64,000 nt of DNA from Polaribacter vadi (lineage in GTDB: Bacteria > Bacteroidota > Bacteroidia > Flavobacteriales > Flavobacteriaceae), in the NCBI RefSeq assembly GCF_001761365.1, contig NZ_CP017477.1, forward strand, positions 642,501 to 706,500. Direction: 5' to 3'. Shown in pieces: positions 55,160 through 64,000 of the stretch; position 1 is the stretch's first letter, and each line of letters opens with the position of its first letter. The position numbers and the translations under genes are program-made. Below the pieces are notes generated by a model, which saw only the letters and a list, made by a program, of their open reading frames with translations, was not told where the DNA came from and did not search any database.

Positions 55160-56449
55160 ATGGAAATCGGAAATTTATTATACGATTATTTACTAAAAAC
55201 TGGACTATCAGAAAATACTGCTAAGTATTTAAATATGTTAGTTCTACTAGCGTTTACAATTATTGCAGCGTTTTTAGTTCATTATATTATTAGAAGAATC
55301 CTATTGTCTTTTTTTACAAATCTATCTTCAAAGACTAAAACCAATTTTGATGACTTGCTTATAAAAAATAAGGCACCAAAAAATATTGCTCATATTATTC
55401 CACTAATATTTACTTTAAATTTAATTCCTGTAATCTTTAAAGATTTCCCTTATTTTGAAAACTTTGTGCTTAAAAGTTTTTTAGTCTTTACCATTATTTT
55501 AGTTATTTGGATTGTAAGGAGTCTTTTAAATAGCATCAGAGATTTTTTAAAAACAATACCCAATTTAGGAGATAAACCTATAGATAGTTACATTCAGGTT
55601 TTTATGATTTTTGCTTGGGCAATAGGTATTTTGTCGGCTTTTGCAATTATTACAGGCATCGAGTTTATAAAATTTATTACCACAATTGGTGCAGCTTCTG
55701 CAGTAATTATTTTAATTTTTAAAGACACAATTTTAGGATTTGTTGCCAGTATTCAAGTTTCCATAAACGATATGGTTCGAATTGGAGATTGGATTACTTT
55801 TGAGAAATATGGAGCTGATGGAGATGTTACTGAGATTAATTTATCAACAGTAAAAGTCCAAAATTTCGATATGACCATTACTACAATTCCTACTTATGCT
55901 TTAATCGCTGATTCCTTTAAAAATTGGCGAGGAATGCAAAGTTCTGGTGGTCGAAGAATAAAAAGATCTGTAAATATTAAGTTAGACAGTATTCATTATG
56001 TTACGAATGATGAATTAGATTCGTTTAAAAAAATTCAATCAATTACCACGTATTTAGAAAATCGCCAAGAAGATATTGATGCTTATAATACAAAAAATAA
56101 CATCAACAAAGAGCTCCTTTTAAATGGTAGAAACATGACGAATATTGGTGTTTTTAGGAAATATATAGAAACGTATATCGAAAATCATTCTGGCACAAAT
56201 AAAGAAATGATGATTATGGTGCGTCAATTAGCACCAGATACTCAAGGAATTCCGTTAGAAATTTATGCCTTTAGTAGTGATAAACGTTGGCAAAACTACG
56301 AATATATTATGGCCGATATTTTTGATCATGTTATTGCTGCTGTTCCTTATTTTAATTTAGAAATTTTCGAATTGCCAAGCAACTCTAGTTTTGTGCAAAG
56401 AAATGAGGAAGGAACTATTACTGATAAAATCGATTTAGAAGACGAATAA
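55160..56449 (+). CDS. MscS-family mechanosensitive channel (YbdG-like)
   Basis: The 429-residue protein has five predicted helices in the first 200 residues. The MscS pore helix and beta domain are recognisable in TTIGAASAVIILIFKDTILGFVASIQVSINDMVRIGDWI (shown in parts: AASAVIILIFKDTILGFVAS and NDMVRIGDWI), then VQNFDMTITTIPTYAL. The extra insert in the C-terminal domain (about 290-350) matches the YbdG/MscM branch. It releases solutes on osmotic downshift in the inner membrane. It lies in a plus-strand run after thiE. Confidence 0.9.
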   Translation: MEIGNLLYDYLLKTGLSENTAKYLNMLVLLAFTIIAAFLVHYIIRRILLSFFTNLSSKTKTNFDDLLIKNKAPKNIAHIIPLIFTLNLIPVIFKDFPYFENFVLKSFLVFTIILVIWIVRSLLNSIRDFLKTIPNLGDKPIDSYIQVFMIFAWAIGILSAFAIITGIEFIKFITTIGAASAVIILIFKDTILGFVASIQVSINDMVRIGDWITFEKYGADGDVTEINLSTVKVQNFDMTITTIPTYALIADSFKNWRGMQSSGGRRIKRSVNIKLDSIHYVTNDELDSFKKIQSITTYLENRQEDIDAYNTKNNINKELLLNGRNMTNIGVFRKYIETYIENHSGTNKEMMIMVRQLAPDTQGIPLEIYAFSSDKRWQNYEYIMADIFDHVIAAVPYFNLEIFELPSNSSFVQRNEEGTITDKIDLEDE

Positions 56450-56572
56450 AATTACTTTTAAAATCTTATTTTTTATTCTTTTCTTCGGATAAAAACTTAA
56501 AGAAATCGTTTTAGAAATAAACGAAGTTTTATCAATCTTAACAGACAGTAAAAAAGTATCTTCGCGCGCATT

Positions 56573-57472
56573 ATGTGGATGTATTTAGGATTATTATCGG
56601 CGCTTTTTTTAGGCTTACATAGTTTATGTAAAAAACACGCTGTTCAAGGAAATGAAGTTTTACCAGTTCTTTTAGGAACTTTATTAGCAGGCTTTTTAGT
56701 ATTTATTCCGTTTTTTATTGGCTCAGTTTACAATCCTGAATATTTTCAAAAAATAGGGTTTTACATTACACCAATTTCTATACAAACACATGGTTTTATT
56801 TTTATAAAATCGATAATTATGACTGGTTCTTGGGTTTTAGCCTATGCAGCTTTAAAACATTTGCCAATTACCATTGTAACTCCAATTCGTTCAGCTGGCC
56901 CTTTTTTCACCTTTATTGGAGCTATTTTAATTTATGATGAAAACCCAACCTTTTTACAATGGCTTGGTTTTTTCTTGATTATTTTTTCAGTGCTATTATA
57001 TTCTAAAATCGGCAAACAAGAAGGCATCAACTTTAAAAAGAATAAATGGATTTTTGCCATCATTGGCGCTACTTTTTTAGGAGCTTCCAGTGGTTTGTAT
57101 GACAAATTTCTGATTCAGAATTTAACGTTGAATCCACAAACATTACAGTTTTGGTTTTGCTTTTACACCATTTTAATTTTACTTATCATTTTATCGATTA
57201 CTTGGTTTCCGAAGAAAGAAAAACGAAAAGCTTTTAAATTTCGTTGGACAATTATTGCTGTAGGAGTTCTTTTACAAACTGCAGATTACTTCTATTTTAA
57301 AGCCTTACAAGATCCTGATGCATTAATTATGCTTTTATCTGCCATTAAAAGAAGTCAAATTATTATTGCTGTGGTTATTGGTGGTTTGTTATTTAGAGAA
57401 CATAATAAACGTAAAAAATTAATTCCTTTAGCTGGTATTTTAATAGGAGTTTTTCTGATTTTATATTCATAA
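56573..57472 (+). CDS. EamA/DMT-family transporter
   Basis: The 299-residue protein has ten predicted helices in two EamA halves, with the repeated motif APLTP-like ITIVTPIRSAGPFFTFIGA in the first half and LLSAIKRSQIIIAVVIGGLLF in the second. It would export or import a small metabolite across the inner membrane. Substrate is unknown. It stands alone, 124 bp after the MscS gene. Confidence 0.88.
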   Translation: MWMYLGLLSALFLGLHSLCKKHAVQGNEVLPVLLGTLLAGFLVFIPFFIGSVYNPEYFQKIGFYITPISIQTHGFIFIKSIIMTGSWVLAYAALKHLPITIVTPIRSAGPFFTFIGAILIYDENPTFLQWLGFFLIIFSVLLYSKIGKQEGINFKKNKWIFAIIGATFLGASSGLYDKFLIQNLTLNPQTLQFWFCFYTILILLIILSITWFPKKEKRKAFKFRWTIIAVGVLLQTADYFYFKALQDPDALIMLLSAIKRSQIIIAVVIGGLLFREHNKRKKLIPLAGILIGVFLILYS

Positions 57473-57688
57473 AGTCAAATTGATGTTTTATAAATCATTC
57501 TAGAAACTTAATTGATATAATGAAAGTCTGTCTAAACTTCACAAAGGTTTTTTAAAACTTCCAATTTATTGATAAACATCTTTCTTACAAATTGTTTATT
57601 TCTCTTTAGAAACTGCATACATACTTATCAATCTTAATTTTAAAAAAAAAGCTAAGTATCTTATTAATAAAGTTTTGTTAAATAAAAG

Positions 57689-57716
57689 AATGAACGTTCA
57701 TTTTTACGTATCTTTG
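57689..57716 (+). promoter_or_regulatory. palindromic operator and -7 box of TetR/nitroreductase module 2
   Basis: AATGAACGTTCATT (57689-57702) is a perfect 14-bp palindrome, and TATCTTTG (57709-57716) is the -7 box. The arrangement and spacing match 39687-39715, and GTATCTTTGTATCAGAATTT is the same at both. Confidence 0.85.
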
Positions 57717-57733
57717 TATCAGAATTTAAAAAA

Positions 57734-58318
57734 ATGGCACAACTCAAAAAAAGTATCGAAAAAAGAAACGCACTCATAGAAGCTACAATAATGCTTGTAA
57801 ATAATAGCGGTTTTCATGCTACACCCATGAGTAAAATTGCAAAAATGGCAAACGTATCGCCTGCAACTATATATTTATATTTCGATAATAAACAAGATTT
57901 GGTGAACAAAACCTACATACAAGTAAAAGAAGCGTATACAAAATATGCTTTTGCTACGTATTCAACAGAGATGTCTGTAGAAGAAGGGTTTGAAAATATT
58001 TGGAAGAGAATTGCCAATTTTAAATTAAAAGAAGTAAAAAATGCCCTGTTTTTAGCACAATGTGACAATTCACCTATTATTGATGAAACAAGCAAAGAAG
58101 AAGGAATTAAGCATTTACAGCCTTTATTAACCCTTTGGGAAAGAGGCAAACGTGAAGGAATCATAAAACCGATTTCGAATTATTTACTGTATGCTTATTC
58201 TATAAATCCTTTATCATTTTTAATGATAAATCAAAAAAAAGGCGTTTTTCAATTAGATAATTCGCACATAGAAGATGCGTATAACTGTGCTTGGAATAGC
58301 ATTCGTATTATTAATTAA
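57734..58318 (+). CDS. TetR/AcrR-family repressor, module 2
   Basis: The 194-residue paralogue of the regulator at 39734 has a nearly identical helix-turn-helix (GFHATPMSKIAKMANVSPAT, then IYLYFDNKQDLV). The C-terminal domain shares FLAQCDN and EEGIKHLQPLL. It starts 17 bp after its promoter box. Both copies probably bind the same operator, so cross-regulation is likely. The downstream nitroreductase is 22 bp away and the DJ-1-like gene follows. Confidence 0.9.
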   Translation: MAQLKKSIEKRNALIEATIMLVNNSGFHATPMSKIAKMANVSPATIYLYFDNKQDLVNKTYIQVKEAYTKYAFATYSTEMSVEEGFENIWKRIANFKLKEVKNALFLAQCDNSPIIDETSKEEGIKHLQPLLTLWERGKREGIIKPISNYLLYAYSINPLSFLMINQKKGVFQLDNSHIEDAYNCAWNSIRIIN

Positions 58319-58340
58319 TCATAAATTATAAAAAAAGAAA

Positions 58341-58973
58341 ATGGAATTATTAGAAAAATTAAAGTGGAGATATGCAACAAAAGCCATGAATGGTAAAAAA
58401 GTATCACAAGATAAAATTGATAATATTATAGAAGCTGCAAATCTTGCACCTACTTCTAGTGGTTTGCAACCCTTTGAAATTATGGTGATTACCAATGATG
58501 AAATTAAAGAACAAATTAAAAAAGTAGGTTGGAATCAATCTGTAATTACAGAATGCTCTCATTTATTCGTTTTTGCAGCTTGGGATACATATACTGCAGA
58601 AAGAATCAATTATATGTTCGATTTAACCAACGAAATTAGAGGTTTTAAAAACGAAGGTTGGGAAAACTACAGACAACAATTGTTAAATTCTTATCCACAA
58701 AAAAGTGCTGAAGAAAATTTTCAACACGCTTCTAAACAAGCCTATATTGCTTTTACAGCTGCATTAACAGCAGCTGCTTTTCAAAAAGTAGATGCTACAC
58801 CTATGGAAGGTTTTGACGCAGATAAGGTTGACGAAATATTAAACTTAAGAGAAAAAGGCTTACGAAGTGCAGTTTTATTACCAATTGGTTATAGAGATGC
58901 TTCAGAAGATTGGTTGGTAAACCTAGAAAAAGTTAGAAAACCAATCTCAAAATTAGTCACTGAATACAAATAA
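58341..58973 (+). CDS. NfsB-like NAD(P)H nitroreductase, module 2
   Basis: The 210-residue flavoprotein has the same length and layout as 40449-41081: LKWRYATKAMNGKKV, LAPTSSGLQPFEIMVI, ENYRQQLLNSYPQKSAEENF, DATPMEGFD and LREKGLRSAVLLPIGYR. It reduces nitro or quinone-like substrates with NAD(P)H. It is encoded between the TetR repressor and a DJ-1/PfpI protein in one transcript. Confidence 0.92.
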   Translation: MELLEKLKWRYATKAMNGKKVSQDKIDNIIEAANLAPTSSGLQPFEIMVITNDEIKEQIKKVGWNQSVITECSHLFVFAAWDTYTAERINYMFDLTNEIRGFKNEGWENYRQQLLNSYPQKSAEENFQHASKQAYIAFTAALTAAAFQKVDATPMEGFDADKVDEILNLREKGLRSAVLLPIGYRDASEDWLVNLEKVRKPISKLVTEYK

Positions 58974-59005
58974 AATAGAAATCTTAAATTAAAAAAATAA
59001 ACACC

Positions 59006-59683
59006 ATGAAAATATTATTCGTATTAACATCACATGATAAATTAGGAGAAACTGGAAAGAAAACTGGTTTTTGGGTAGAAGAATTTGCAGCACCTTATTA
59101 TACGTTGTTAGATAAAGGCGTAGAAATTATAGTAGCAACTCCAAAAGGAGGAAAAGCGCCAATTGATCCAAGTAGTGATACTGAAGATGCAAGCACAGAA
59201 GACACCAAACGTTTTCATAACGATGCAAAAGCGCAAGACTTAATTAACAATACGCATAAACTTGCAGAGATGAATCCTACAGATTTTGATGCAGTTTTTT
59301 ATCCAGGAGGTCATGGACCTTTATGGGATTTAGCAAACGATGAGCATTCTATTACGTTAATAGAAACTTTTAACAAATTAGAAAAACCAATTTCTTTTGT
59401 ATGTCATGCTCCTGCAGCTTTAAAATATGTAAAAGGCAAAAATGGAGAATCTATTGTAAAAGGTAAAAAAGTTACTGGTTTTGCAAATAGCGAAGAAAAA
59501 GCGGTTGATTTGGTTGATGTTGTTCCTTTTTTAGTAGAAGATATGTTACAAGAAAATGGAGGACAGTATTCTAAAAAAGAAGATTGGGCTGAATATGTTG
59601 TAAAAGATGGTAATTTAATTACAGGACAAAACCCAGCTTCTTCAAAATTAGTTGCAGAAACATTATATAACCTTTTAAAGTAA
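59006..59683 (+). CDS. DJ-1/PfpI-family protein (Hsp31-like glyoxalase or chaperone)
   Basis: The 225-residue protein has the Hsp31-type fold: LFVLTSHDKLGETGKKTGFW at the N-terminus (with the E-x-x-x-P position in VEEFAAPY), then FYPGGHGPLWDLA and FVCHAPAAL with the catalytic Cys and following His. Related enzymes convert methylglyoxal to lactate without glutathione or protect proteins in stress. It follows the nitroreductase by 32 bp and ends with a terminator, making it the last gene of module 2. Confidence 0.92.
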   Translation: MKILFVLTSHDKLGETGKKTGFWVEEFAAPYYTLLDKGVEIIVATPKGGKAPIDPSSDTEDASTEDTKRFHNDAKAQDLINNTHKLAEMNPTDFDAVFYPGGHGPLWDLANDEHSITLIETFNKLEKPISFVCHAPAALKYVKGKNGESIVKGKKVTGFANSEEKAVDLVDVVPFLVEDMLQENGGQYSKKEDWAEYVVKDGNLITGQNPASSKLVAETLYNLLK

Positions 59684-59710
59684 GCAAATTATAAATTTTA
59701 TTTACACACG

Positions 59711-59740
59711 AAGCCTATAAGAAATTATAGGCTTTCTTTT
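59711..59740 (+). terminator. rho-independent terminator
   Basis: AAGCCTATAA (59711-59720) and TTATAGGCTT (59725-59734) form a perfect 10-bp stem with a GAAA loop, followed by TCTTTTG. It lies 28 bp past the DJ-1-like stop. Confidence 0.85.
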
Positions 59741-59826
59741 GTTGATTATGTAATATTCCTGTTGATTAATCTTAACAAAATTAAACAAAACCTTATCTTA
59801 GCATCACTAAAAAGACCCTCTTAAAT

Positions 59827-60396
59827 TTGGAACAAATAAAAGCGTATTTAGATAAAGTTGCCAAAATTTCTCAGAAAGATTGGGATTTTTTCACCTCTAA
59901 ATTACAAAGAAATGTCATTCCTAAAAAGACAATTTTCTTAAAAATTAATGAGGTAGAAAATTATATTTCTTTTATAGAGTCTGGTGTTGTTCGTTTATTT
60001 ATTCCTAAAGAAAACCCTGACAAAGAAATTACATTTGGTTTTAGTTTTCAAAATCAATTTATAAGTGCTTATGATTCTTTTTTAATGCAAAAACCTTCTT
60101 TGTATCAATTGGAAACCTTAACAGAAACATCGCTTTTAAGTATTACGTATGCAGATTTGCAAGAAGTGTATCAACAAACTCAAATTGGAAATTTAATAGG
60201 ACGCTTAACAGCAGAACGTCTTTTTTTAATCAAATCTAAAAGAGAACAAAATTTGCTAAACTTATCAGCAGAAGAACGTTACATGAATTTATTTAAAGAA
60301 AGACCTGAACTTATAAAAGTAATTCCTTTAAAATATATTAGTTCTTATATTGGTGTTACTGCACAAGCTTTAAGTAGAATTCGCAAACGCGTTTAA
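59827..60396 (+). CDS. Crp/Fnr-family transcriptional regulator
   Basis: The 189-residue protein starts with TTG (59827, MEQIKAYLDKVAK) and has a cNMP-binding-like beta barrel (about 20-115, ENYISFIESGVVRLFI). The compact C-terminal helix-turn-helix is IPLKYISSYIGVTAQALSRIRKRV. No iron-sulfur cysteines are seen. It lies upstream of the desaturase on the same strand, with the desaturase's own promoter between them, and could regulate it. Effector is unknown. Confidence 0.88.
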   Translation: MEQIKAYLDKVAKISQKDWDFFTSKLQRNVIPKKTIFLKINEVENYISFIESGVVRLFIPKENPDKEITFGFSFQNQFISAYDSFLMQKPSLYQLETLTETSLLSITYADLQEVYQQTQIGNLIGRLTAERLFLIKSKREQNLLNLSAEERYMNLFKERPELIKVIPLKYISSYIGVTAQALSRIRKRV

Positions 60397-60410
60397 TTGA
60401 TTTAGGTTCA

Positions 60411-60441
60411 TTGTTTACTAGTCTATATCAACTTACCTTTG
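60411..60441 (+). promoter_or_regulatory. promoter of the desaturase gene
   Basis: TTG at 60411 and TACCTTTG at 60434-60441, with a 20-bp spacer, match the Flavobacterium -33/-7 consensus (TTG, TAnnTTTG). The ATG follows 12 bp later. Confidence 0.7.
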
Positions 60442-60453
60442 CATAAAAAATAA

Positions 60454-61194
60454 ATGACAATAATTATTTTTGTATTGATACTTTGGTATGGAGGTTTATT
60501 TTTCCAGTCCTTTTTTTTACACAGATATGCTGCACATCAAGTATTTACGATGTCTAAATTTACAGAACGTATCACCTTTATTTTAACGTGGCTTTTTCAA
60601 GGTTCTAGTTATTTAAGTGCTTATGGTTATGGTATTATGCACAGAATGCATCATGCTTATACAGATACCGAAAAAGATCCTCATTCACCTTCTTTTGATG
60701 ATAATTTATTTGCGATGATGTGGAAAACAAAAACCATTTATCAAGATATAAATGATCAAAAAATTGAAGTTGATCAAAAATTTACTAAAAACGTTCCTCA
60801 ATGGAAATCTTTTGATGCTTTTGCAAGTTCTCGTTTTTCTAGACTTTTATGGATTACTTTTTACGTTCTCTTTTTCGCTTATTTTACAACAGCTTTATGG
60901 CAATGGATTTTATTACCAGTCGCACTTTTAATGGCGCCAATTCATGGAGTTATTATCAATTGGTTTGGTCATATTTATGGGTATGTAAACTTTAAAATGA
61001 AAAACACGAGTAAAAACCTTTTTCATTTCGATTTTTTAATGATGGGAGAAGGGTATCATAACAATCACCATAAACACGCAACAAGCGCAAATTTTGGCGT
61101 AAAATGGCAGGAAATTGATATCACTTATTTAATTATAAGAGTTTTAGACTTCTTTAAAATTATAAAACTGAAAGCAATTCCTGTAAAAAAGTAA
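60454..61194 (+). CDS. fatty acid (acyl-CoA) desaturase
   Basis: The 246-residue membrane protein has three histidine boxes for the di-iron site: HRYAAHQ near 24, HRMHHAYTDTEKDPHS near 68, and GEGYHNNHHKHATSANFG near 200. Four hydrophobic stretches surround them. It introduces a double bond into an acyl chain in the inner membrane. It is short for the family but complete in motifs. A Crp-type regulator precedes it; cold-induced or membrane-fluidity control is a reasonable guess. Confidence 0.92.
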   Translation: MTIIIFVLILWYGGLFFQSFFLHRYAAHQVFTMSKFTERITFILTWLFQGSSYLSAYGYGIMHRMHHAYTDTEKDPHSPSFDDNLFAMMWKTKTIYQDINDQKIEVDQKFTKNVPQWKSFDAFASSRFSRLLWITFYVLFFAYFTTALWQWILLPVALLMAPIHGVIINWFGHIYGYVNFKMKNTSKNLFHFDFLMMGEGYHNNHHKHATSANFGVKWQEIDITYLIIRVLDFFKIIKLKAIPVKK

Positions 61195-61242
61195 TTTAAA
61201 GTAATTTTAAGATTGATGGAATAAACTTAATTTATTTCAATT

Positions 61243-61285
61243 AAAAACCACTATACTCTTTATGAATATAGTGGTTTTTAGTTTT
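61243..61285. terminator. bidirectional terminator
   Basis: AAAAACCACTATA (61243-61255) and TATAGTGGTTTTT (61267-61279) form a perfect 13-bp stem between convergent genes, T-rich on both strands. Confidence 0.88.
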
Positions 61286-61301
61286 TTAAATACTAAAAAA
61301 A

Positions 61302-62351
61302 TTAGTTTCTTTTCGTCAATAAAAGTTTGTGTATAAAACGTAATTTTTCAATAATTACTGGCGAAATCACAAAAGGATAAATATCAGGAATTCCCATTGC
61401 TCTGTTCATACTATTTACAGCAAACGACAAAGGAACACAGTTTTCTACAATTTTGTCGAAATTTTCGATGGTATAAGGATCAAAAGAAATACTTGTTTTA
61501 AAATCGTCATTATCTGCAATAGAGTTGACACTTATTTTAAAGAAATAACCAGTTTCAACCATGTCCATAATATGCAAATAATGTGCCCAAGTTTCTGCCC
61601 AATCTTCCCAAGGATGAGAAGTTGCATACTGACTTATAAACTCTTTTTGCCAATCTTTTGGTGTTTCTGTTTTATAATACGTTTCTAAAGCCTTGCCATA
61701 ATCTTGCGATTCGTTTCCAAAAATAGTTCTGTATTCTGCTAAAGTATCAGGATTATCTCTAATTAATCGATCCCAGAAATAATGCCCAACTTCGTGCCTT
61801 AAATGCCCAACCAAAGTTCTGTAAGGTTCTTTTAATTGTTTACGAGCCTTTTCTCTCAAAACAGAATTCCCTTCACGAATTAAAATAGTAACCACACCAT
61901 TGGCATGTCCTGTCATTAATTTTGGATTGCTTTTATTCGATACAAAATCGAAACACAAACCAATATCATCATTGTCCATTTTATTTGGCAAAGACAAACC
62001 AATTTTTTGCAATTGATAAATTAAACGATGTTTTGCGATTTCCATGTGCGTCCAATTTTCGAAATTATCAGCATCAGCAAGTTTAGGAATTGTTCTATTT
62101 AATTGGCAAGCAGAACAAAATTCTTCAGGAGAATCTTTTTCTAACACCCAGTTACAAACACTATATTCTTTGTTTTTACAAAATTTGTATTCAATACCTT
62201 CCCTATCAGAAATAAGGGTGTCATTTGCAAAATCGAACGTAAGCATTTTACGATCTTCAGCTCTGTAACCCGTTAAATGTCCACAATTATCACATTCAAC
62301 ATTTTCAAAATAAATGGAGGTTTTACAATTGCCACATTGAAATATTTTCAT
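61302..62351 (-). CDS. zinc-binding metallopeptidase-like protein with N-terminal zinc ribbon
   Basis: The 349-residue protein starts with a zinc ribbon (C6, C9, C20, C23 in MKIFQCGNCKT and ECDNCGHL), followed by more Cys (FCSACQ near 80). The protease-like core has H186-E187-V-G-H190 in LRHEVGHYFWDRL, the HExxH zinc motif. WEDWAETWAHYLHIMD supplies the probable third ligand. This matches the family called putative zinc-binding metallopeptidase (Peptidase_Mx). It has no signal peptide, so it is cytoplasmic. Substrate is unknown. It ends against the terminator shared with the desaturase. Confidence 0.88.
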   Translation of the reverse strand: MKIFQCGNCKTSIYFENVECDNCGHLTGYRAEDRKMLTFDFANDTLISDREGIEYKFCKNKEYSVCNWVLEKDSPEEFCSACQLNRTIPKLADADNFENWTHMEIAKHRLIYQLQKIGLSLPNKMDNDDIGLCFDFVSNKSNPKLMTGHANGVVTILIREGNSVLREKARKQLKEPYRTLVGHLRHEVGHYFWDRLIRDNPDTLAEYRTIFGNESQDYGKALETYYKTETPKDWQKEFISQYATSHPWEDWAETWAHYLHIMDMVETGYFFKISVNSIADNDDFKTSISFDPYTIENFDKIVENCVPLSFAVNSMNRAMGIPDIYPFVISPVIIEKLRFIHKLLLTKRN

Positions 62352-62464
62352 AAGATTTTACAATTTAATAATCGGTAAAATTATACTATTTATTTGATGT
62401 TTTTTAAAATAAAATCATCTCAAATAAAATTTTATTTTCAAACATTACAACTCATAATTTCAAT

Positions 62465-64000
62465 TTACCAATCAATAGGAAAATAATCTTTTAAGAATTT
62501 TCCAGACCAATGTTTGCCAGTATTAATCCCATCAATTAAAGGATCCATAACTCTTGCAGCACCATCAACAATATCTAAAGGTGGTTGGAAATCGTGCACT
62601 TCCACTTTCTTTTTTGATAATTCAGCAGGATCTTCATCTGTTACCCAACCTGTATCAACAGCATTCATATAAATACCTTTTTTTGCAAATGTTGCTGATG
62701 AAGTATGGGTTAGCATATTCAACGCTGCTTTTGCCATATTTGTATGTGGATGTCTGTCTTCTTTTTTAAAGCGATGAAATTTCCCTTCCATTGCAGAAAC
62801 GTTGATAATGTGCTTTTTACCTGTGTTTTCTTTCATCATTAAGTTTGATAGTCGATTACACAACACAAAAGGTGCAACTGCATTTACTAGTTGAACTTCC
62901 ACCATTTCTGTGGTTTCAATTTCTCCTAATTTTAAACGCCAACTATTGGTTTTTCTTAAATCTACTTGTTGTAAATCTGCGTCTAATTTTCCTTCAGGAA
63001 AAACTTCTGCAGTTTGTAAAGAGTTATCAAAACTATAAGGAATTTGAGATAATTCAGCCGAATTTCTCAAACCAATTCCTGGTTCTGGTCCATGCCAAGT
63101 TACTGGCAACACATTATTTTTATTGGTTTTGTTTGATGAAATACTCAAATCTGAAATCTCCTGCAAACATTCTTGATGATTTTCTAATAATCTTTGCGCT
63201 AATTTTGGTAATTCAGTAATTGGTTTCTTTTCATTTTCCATTAAATGATGATAAAAACCTGAAGGTCTTCTTACTGTTTGTGCAGCATTGTTGATTAAAA
63301 TATCTAATCGATCATATTTTTGCTCAATATAATTACAGAAAATTTCTACACTTGGTATGTGTCTTAAATCCAACCCATGAATGTGCAAACGATGGCTCCA
63401 ATCTTTGTAATCTTCTTCTTTAGAAAATCGAATTGCAGAATCTGCAGGAAAACGCGTAGTTGCAATTACAGTGGCTCCAGAACGTAAAGCCATTAAAGTA
63501 ATATGATACCCAATTTTTAAACGAGATCCTGTAATTACAGCAACCTGTCCTTTTAAATCTGTTGTTTGAAAGCGTTTTGCATAATTCAAGTCACCACATT
63601 CTGTACACATCGTATCATAAAAATGATGCAATTTTGTATACACAGTTTTACAAACGTAGCAATTTCTTGGAGATTCTAATTCTGGTGTATCTTCATTAAG
63701 TTGTGCTGCTCCTAATAATTTTGGTGCAACAAATAAAGCAGCTTCTCTTGCAGAACGAATTCCAGTCGATTTTCTTGCATGTTTATCGCTTTCAATTTGC
63801 TTACGTTTTGCAGCTTTTTTAGCATCTTTTCTTCTTCGTTGAAATTCATCACGATTTGGTCTTGACAATTCTCCTGCTACTTTTAATAAAGCAACTCTTT
63901 GTGCTTCTGGTAACTCAAAAAGCTGATTGGTATCATCCAACAAACCTTGTATTGTTTGAATACAATTAGTAATTTCTGGATTGTTTTTTTTATCACTCAT
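62465..64000 (-). CDS. zinc-ribbon SDR-family protein lacking the catalytic Tyr
   Basis: The 511-residue protein, with its start at the window edge, has a charged helical N-terminus (about 30-80) and a zinc ribbon (C114, C117, C132, C135: NCYVCKTVY and MCTECGDL). An SDR domain follows from about 150: [14 protein letters not shown] (cofactor loop 157-164), NNAAQTV, and [12 protein letters not shown]. Where classical SDRs have Y-x-x-x-K it reads T-N-M-A-K in [14 protein letters not shown], so the Tyr is a Thr. Oxidoreductase activity is therefore doubtful; nucleic-acid or protein binding through the ribbon is possible. The first Met codon occupies the last three bases, so an upstream start cannot be excluded. 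Confidence 0.8.
   Translation of the reverse strand: MSDKKNNPEITNCIQTIQGLLDDTNQLFELPEAQRVALLKVAGELSRPNRDEFQRRRKDAKKAAKRKQIESDKHARKSTGIRSAREAALFVAPKLLGAAQLNEDTPELESPRNCYVCKTVYTKLHHFYDTMCTECGDLNYAKRFQTTDLKGQVAVITGSRLKIGYHITLMALRSGATVIATTRFPADSAIRFSKEEDYKDWSHRLHIHGLDLRHIPSVEIFCNYIEQKYDRLDILINNAAQTVRRPSGFYHHLMENEKKPITELPKLAQRLLENHQECLQEISDLSISSNKTNKNNVLPVTWHGPEPGIGLRNSAELSQIPYSFDNSLQTAEVFPEGKLDADLQQVDLRKTNSWRLKLGEIETTEMVEVQLVNAVAPFVLCNRLSNLMMKENTGKKHIINVSAMEGKFHRFKKEDRHPHTNMAKAALNMLTHTSSATFAKKGIYMNAVDTGWVTDEDPAELSKKKVEVHDFQPPLDIVDGAARVMDPLIDGINTGKHWSGKFLKDYFPIDW

Overview
The window is AT-rich DNA from a member of the Bacteroidota, most likely family Flavobacteriaceae (a Polaribacter- or Tenacibaculum-like marine genus). 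The case rests on protein families throughout, on starts without Shine-Dalgarno sites, and on several promoters with the Bacteroidota -7 motif TAnnTTTG. No rRNA, complete insertion sequence, integrase or CRISPR array is present. The only RNA gene found is a tRNA-Tyr(GUA).

Left end (1-12.3 kb): after 2.2 kb of repeat-filled DNA lies a minus-strand defence island. Reading with transcription it starts with a two-gene unit: a DUF2779-type double nuclease and a WYL regulator. A perfect palindrome follows, then a tightly packed five-gene unit: a DUF3892-like small protein, a CD-NTase-like nucleotidyltransferase ending in a C-terminal glycine, an E2-E1-JAB triple fusion, a PD-(D/E)XK nuclease-like (DUF6602-like) protein, and a second, different nucleotidyltransferase with a glycine-rich hydrophobic N-terminus. 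The unit looks like a type II CBASS relative in an unusual configuration and is the main candidate for a new system. A degraded gene lies downstream of it. A protein of unknown function between two terminators closes the island.

12.3-22.8 kb: a fructokinase with a short outer-membrane protein, a divergent Nudix regulator plus HAD phosphatase, a cation efflux transporter, a small GIY-YIG nuclease embedded in repeats, and an envelope protein whose 3' end was tandemly duplicated. A 1.9 kb array of composite repeats with inverted GTCATTGCGAGG / CCTCGCAATGAC ends follows.

22.8-42.3 kb: stress and redox functions. These include an HPII-type catalase, an SDR, an App1 phosphatase divergent from a lipid kinase, and a TetR-controlled oxidoreductase group with two matching operators. 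Further on are a hydrolase, an amidohydrolase, the tRNA, a quinone reductase, an AraC regulator, and a TetR / nitroreductase / iron-alcohol dehydrogenase group.

42.3-64 kb: mostly ordinary chromosome. It holds a TraB-like lipoprotein, a GT39 transferase, MarC, a split 5'-nucleotidase, the YbbA/YbbP/TesA cluster, an antiporter, a degenerate DEAD-box protein, ThiE, an MscS channel and an EamA transporter. A second TetR/nitroreductase module, paralogous to the first and with the same operator, is followed by a DJ-1/PfpI protein, a Crp-type regulator with a desaturase, a zinc peptidase and a zinc-ribbon SDR.
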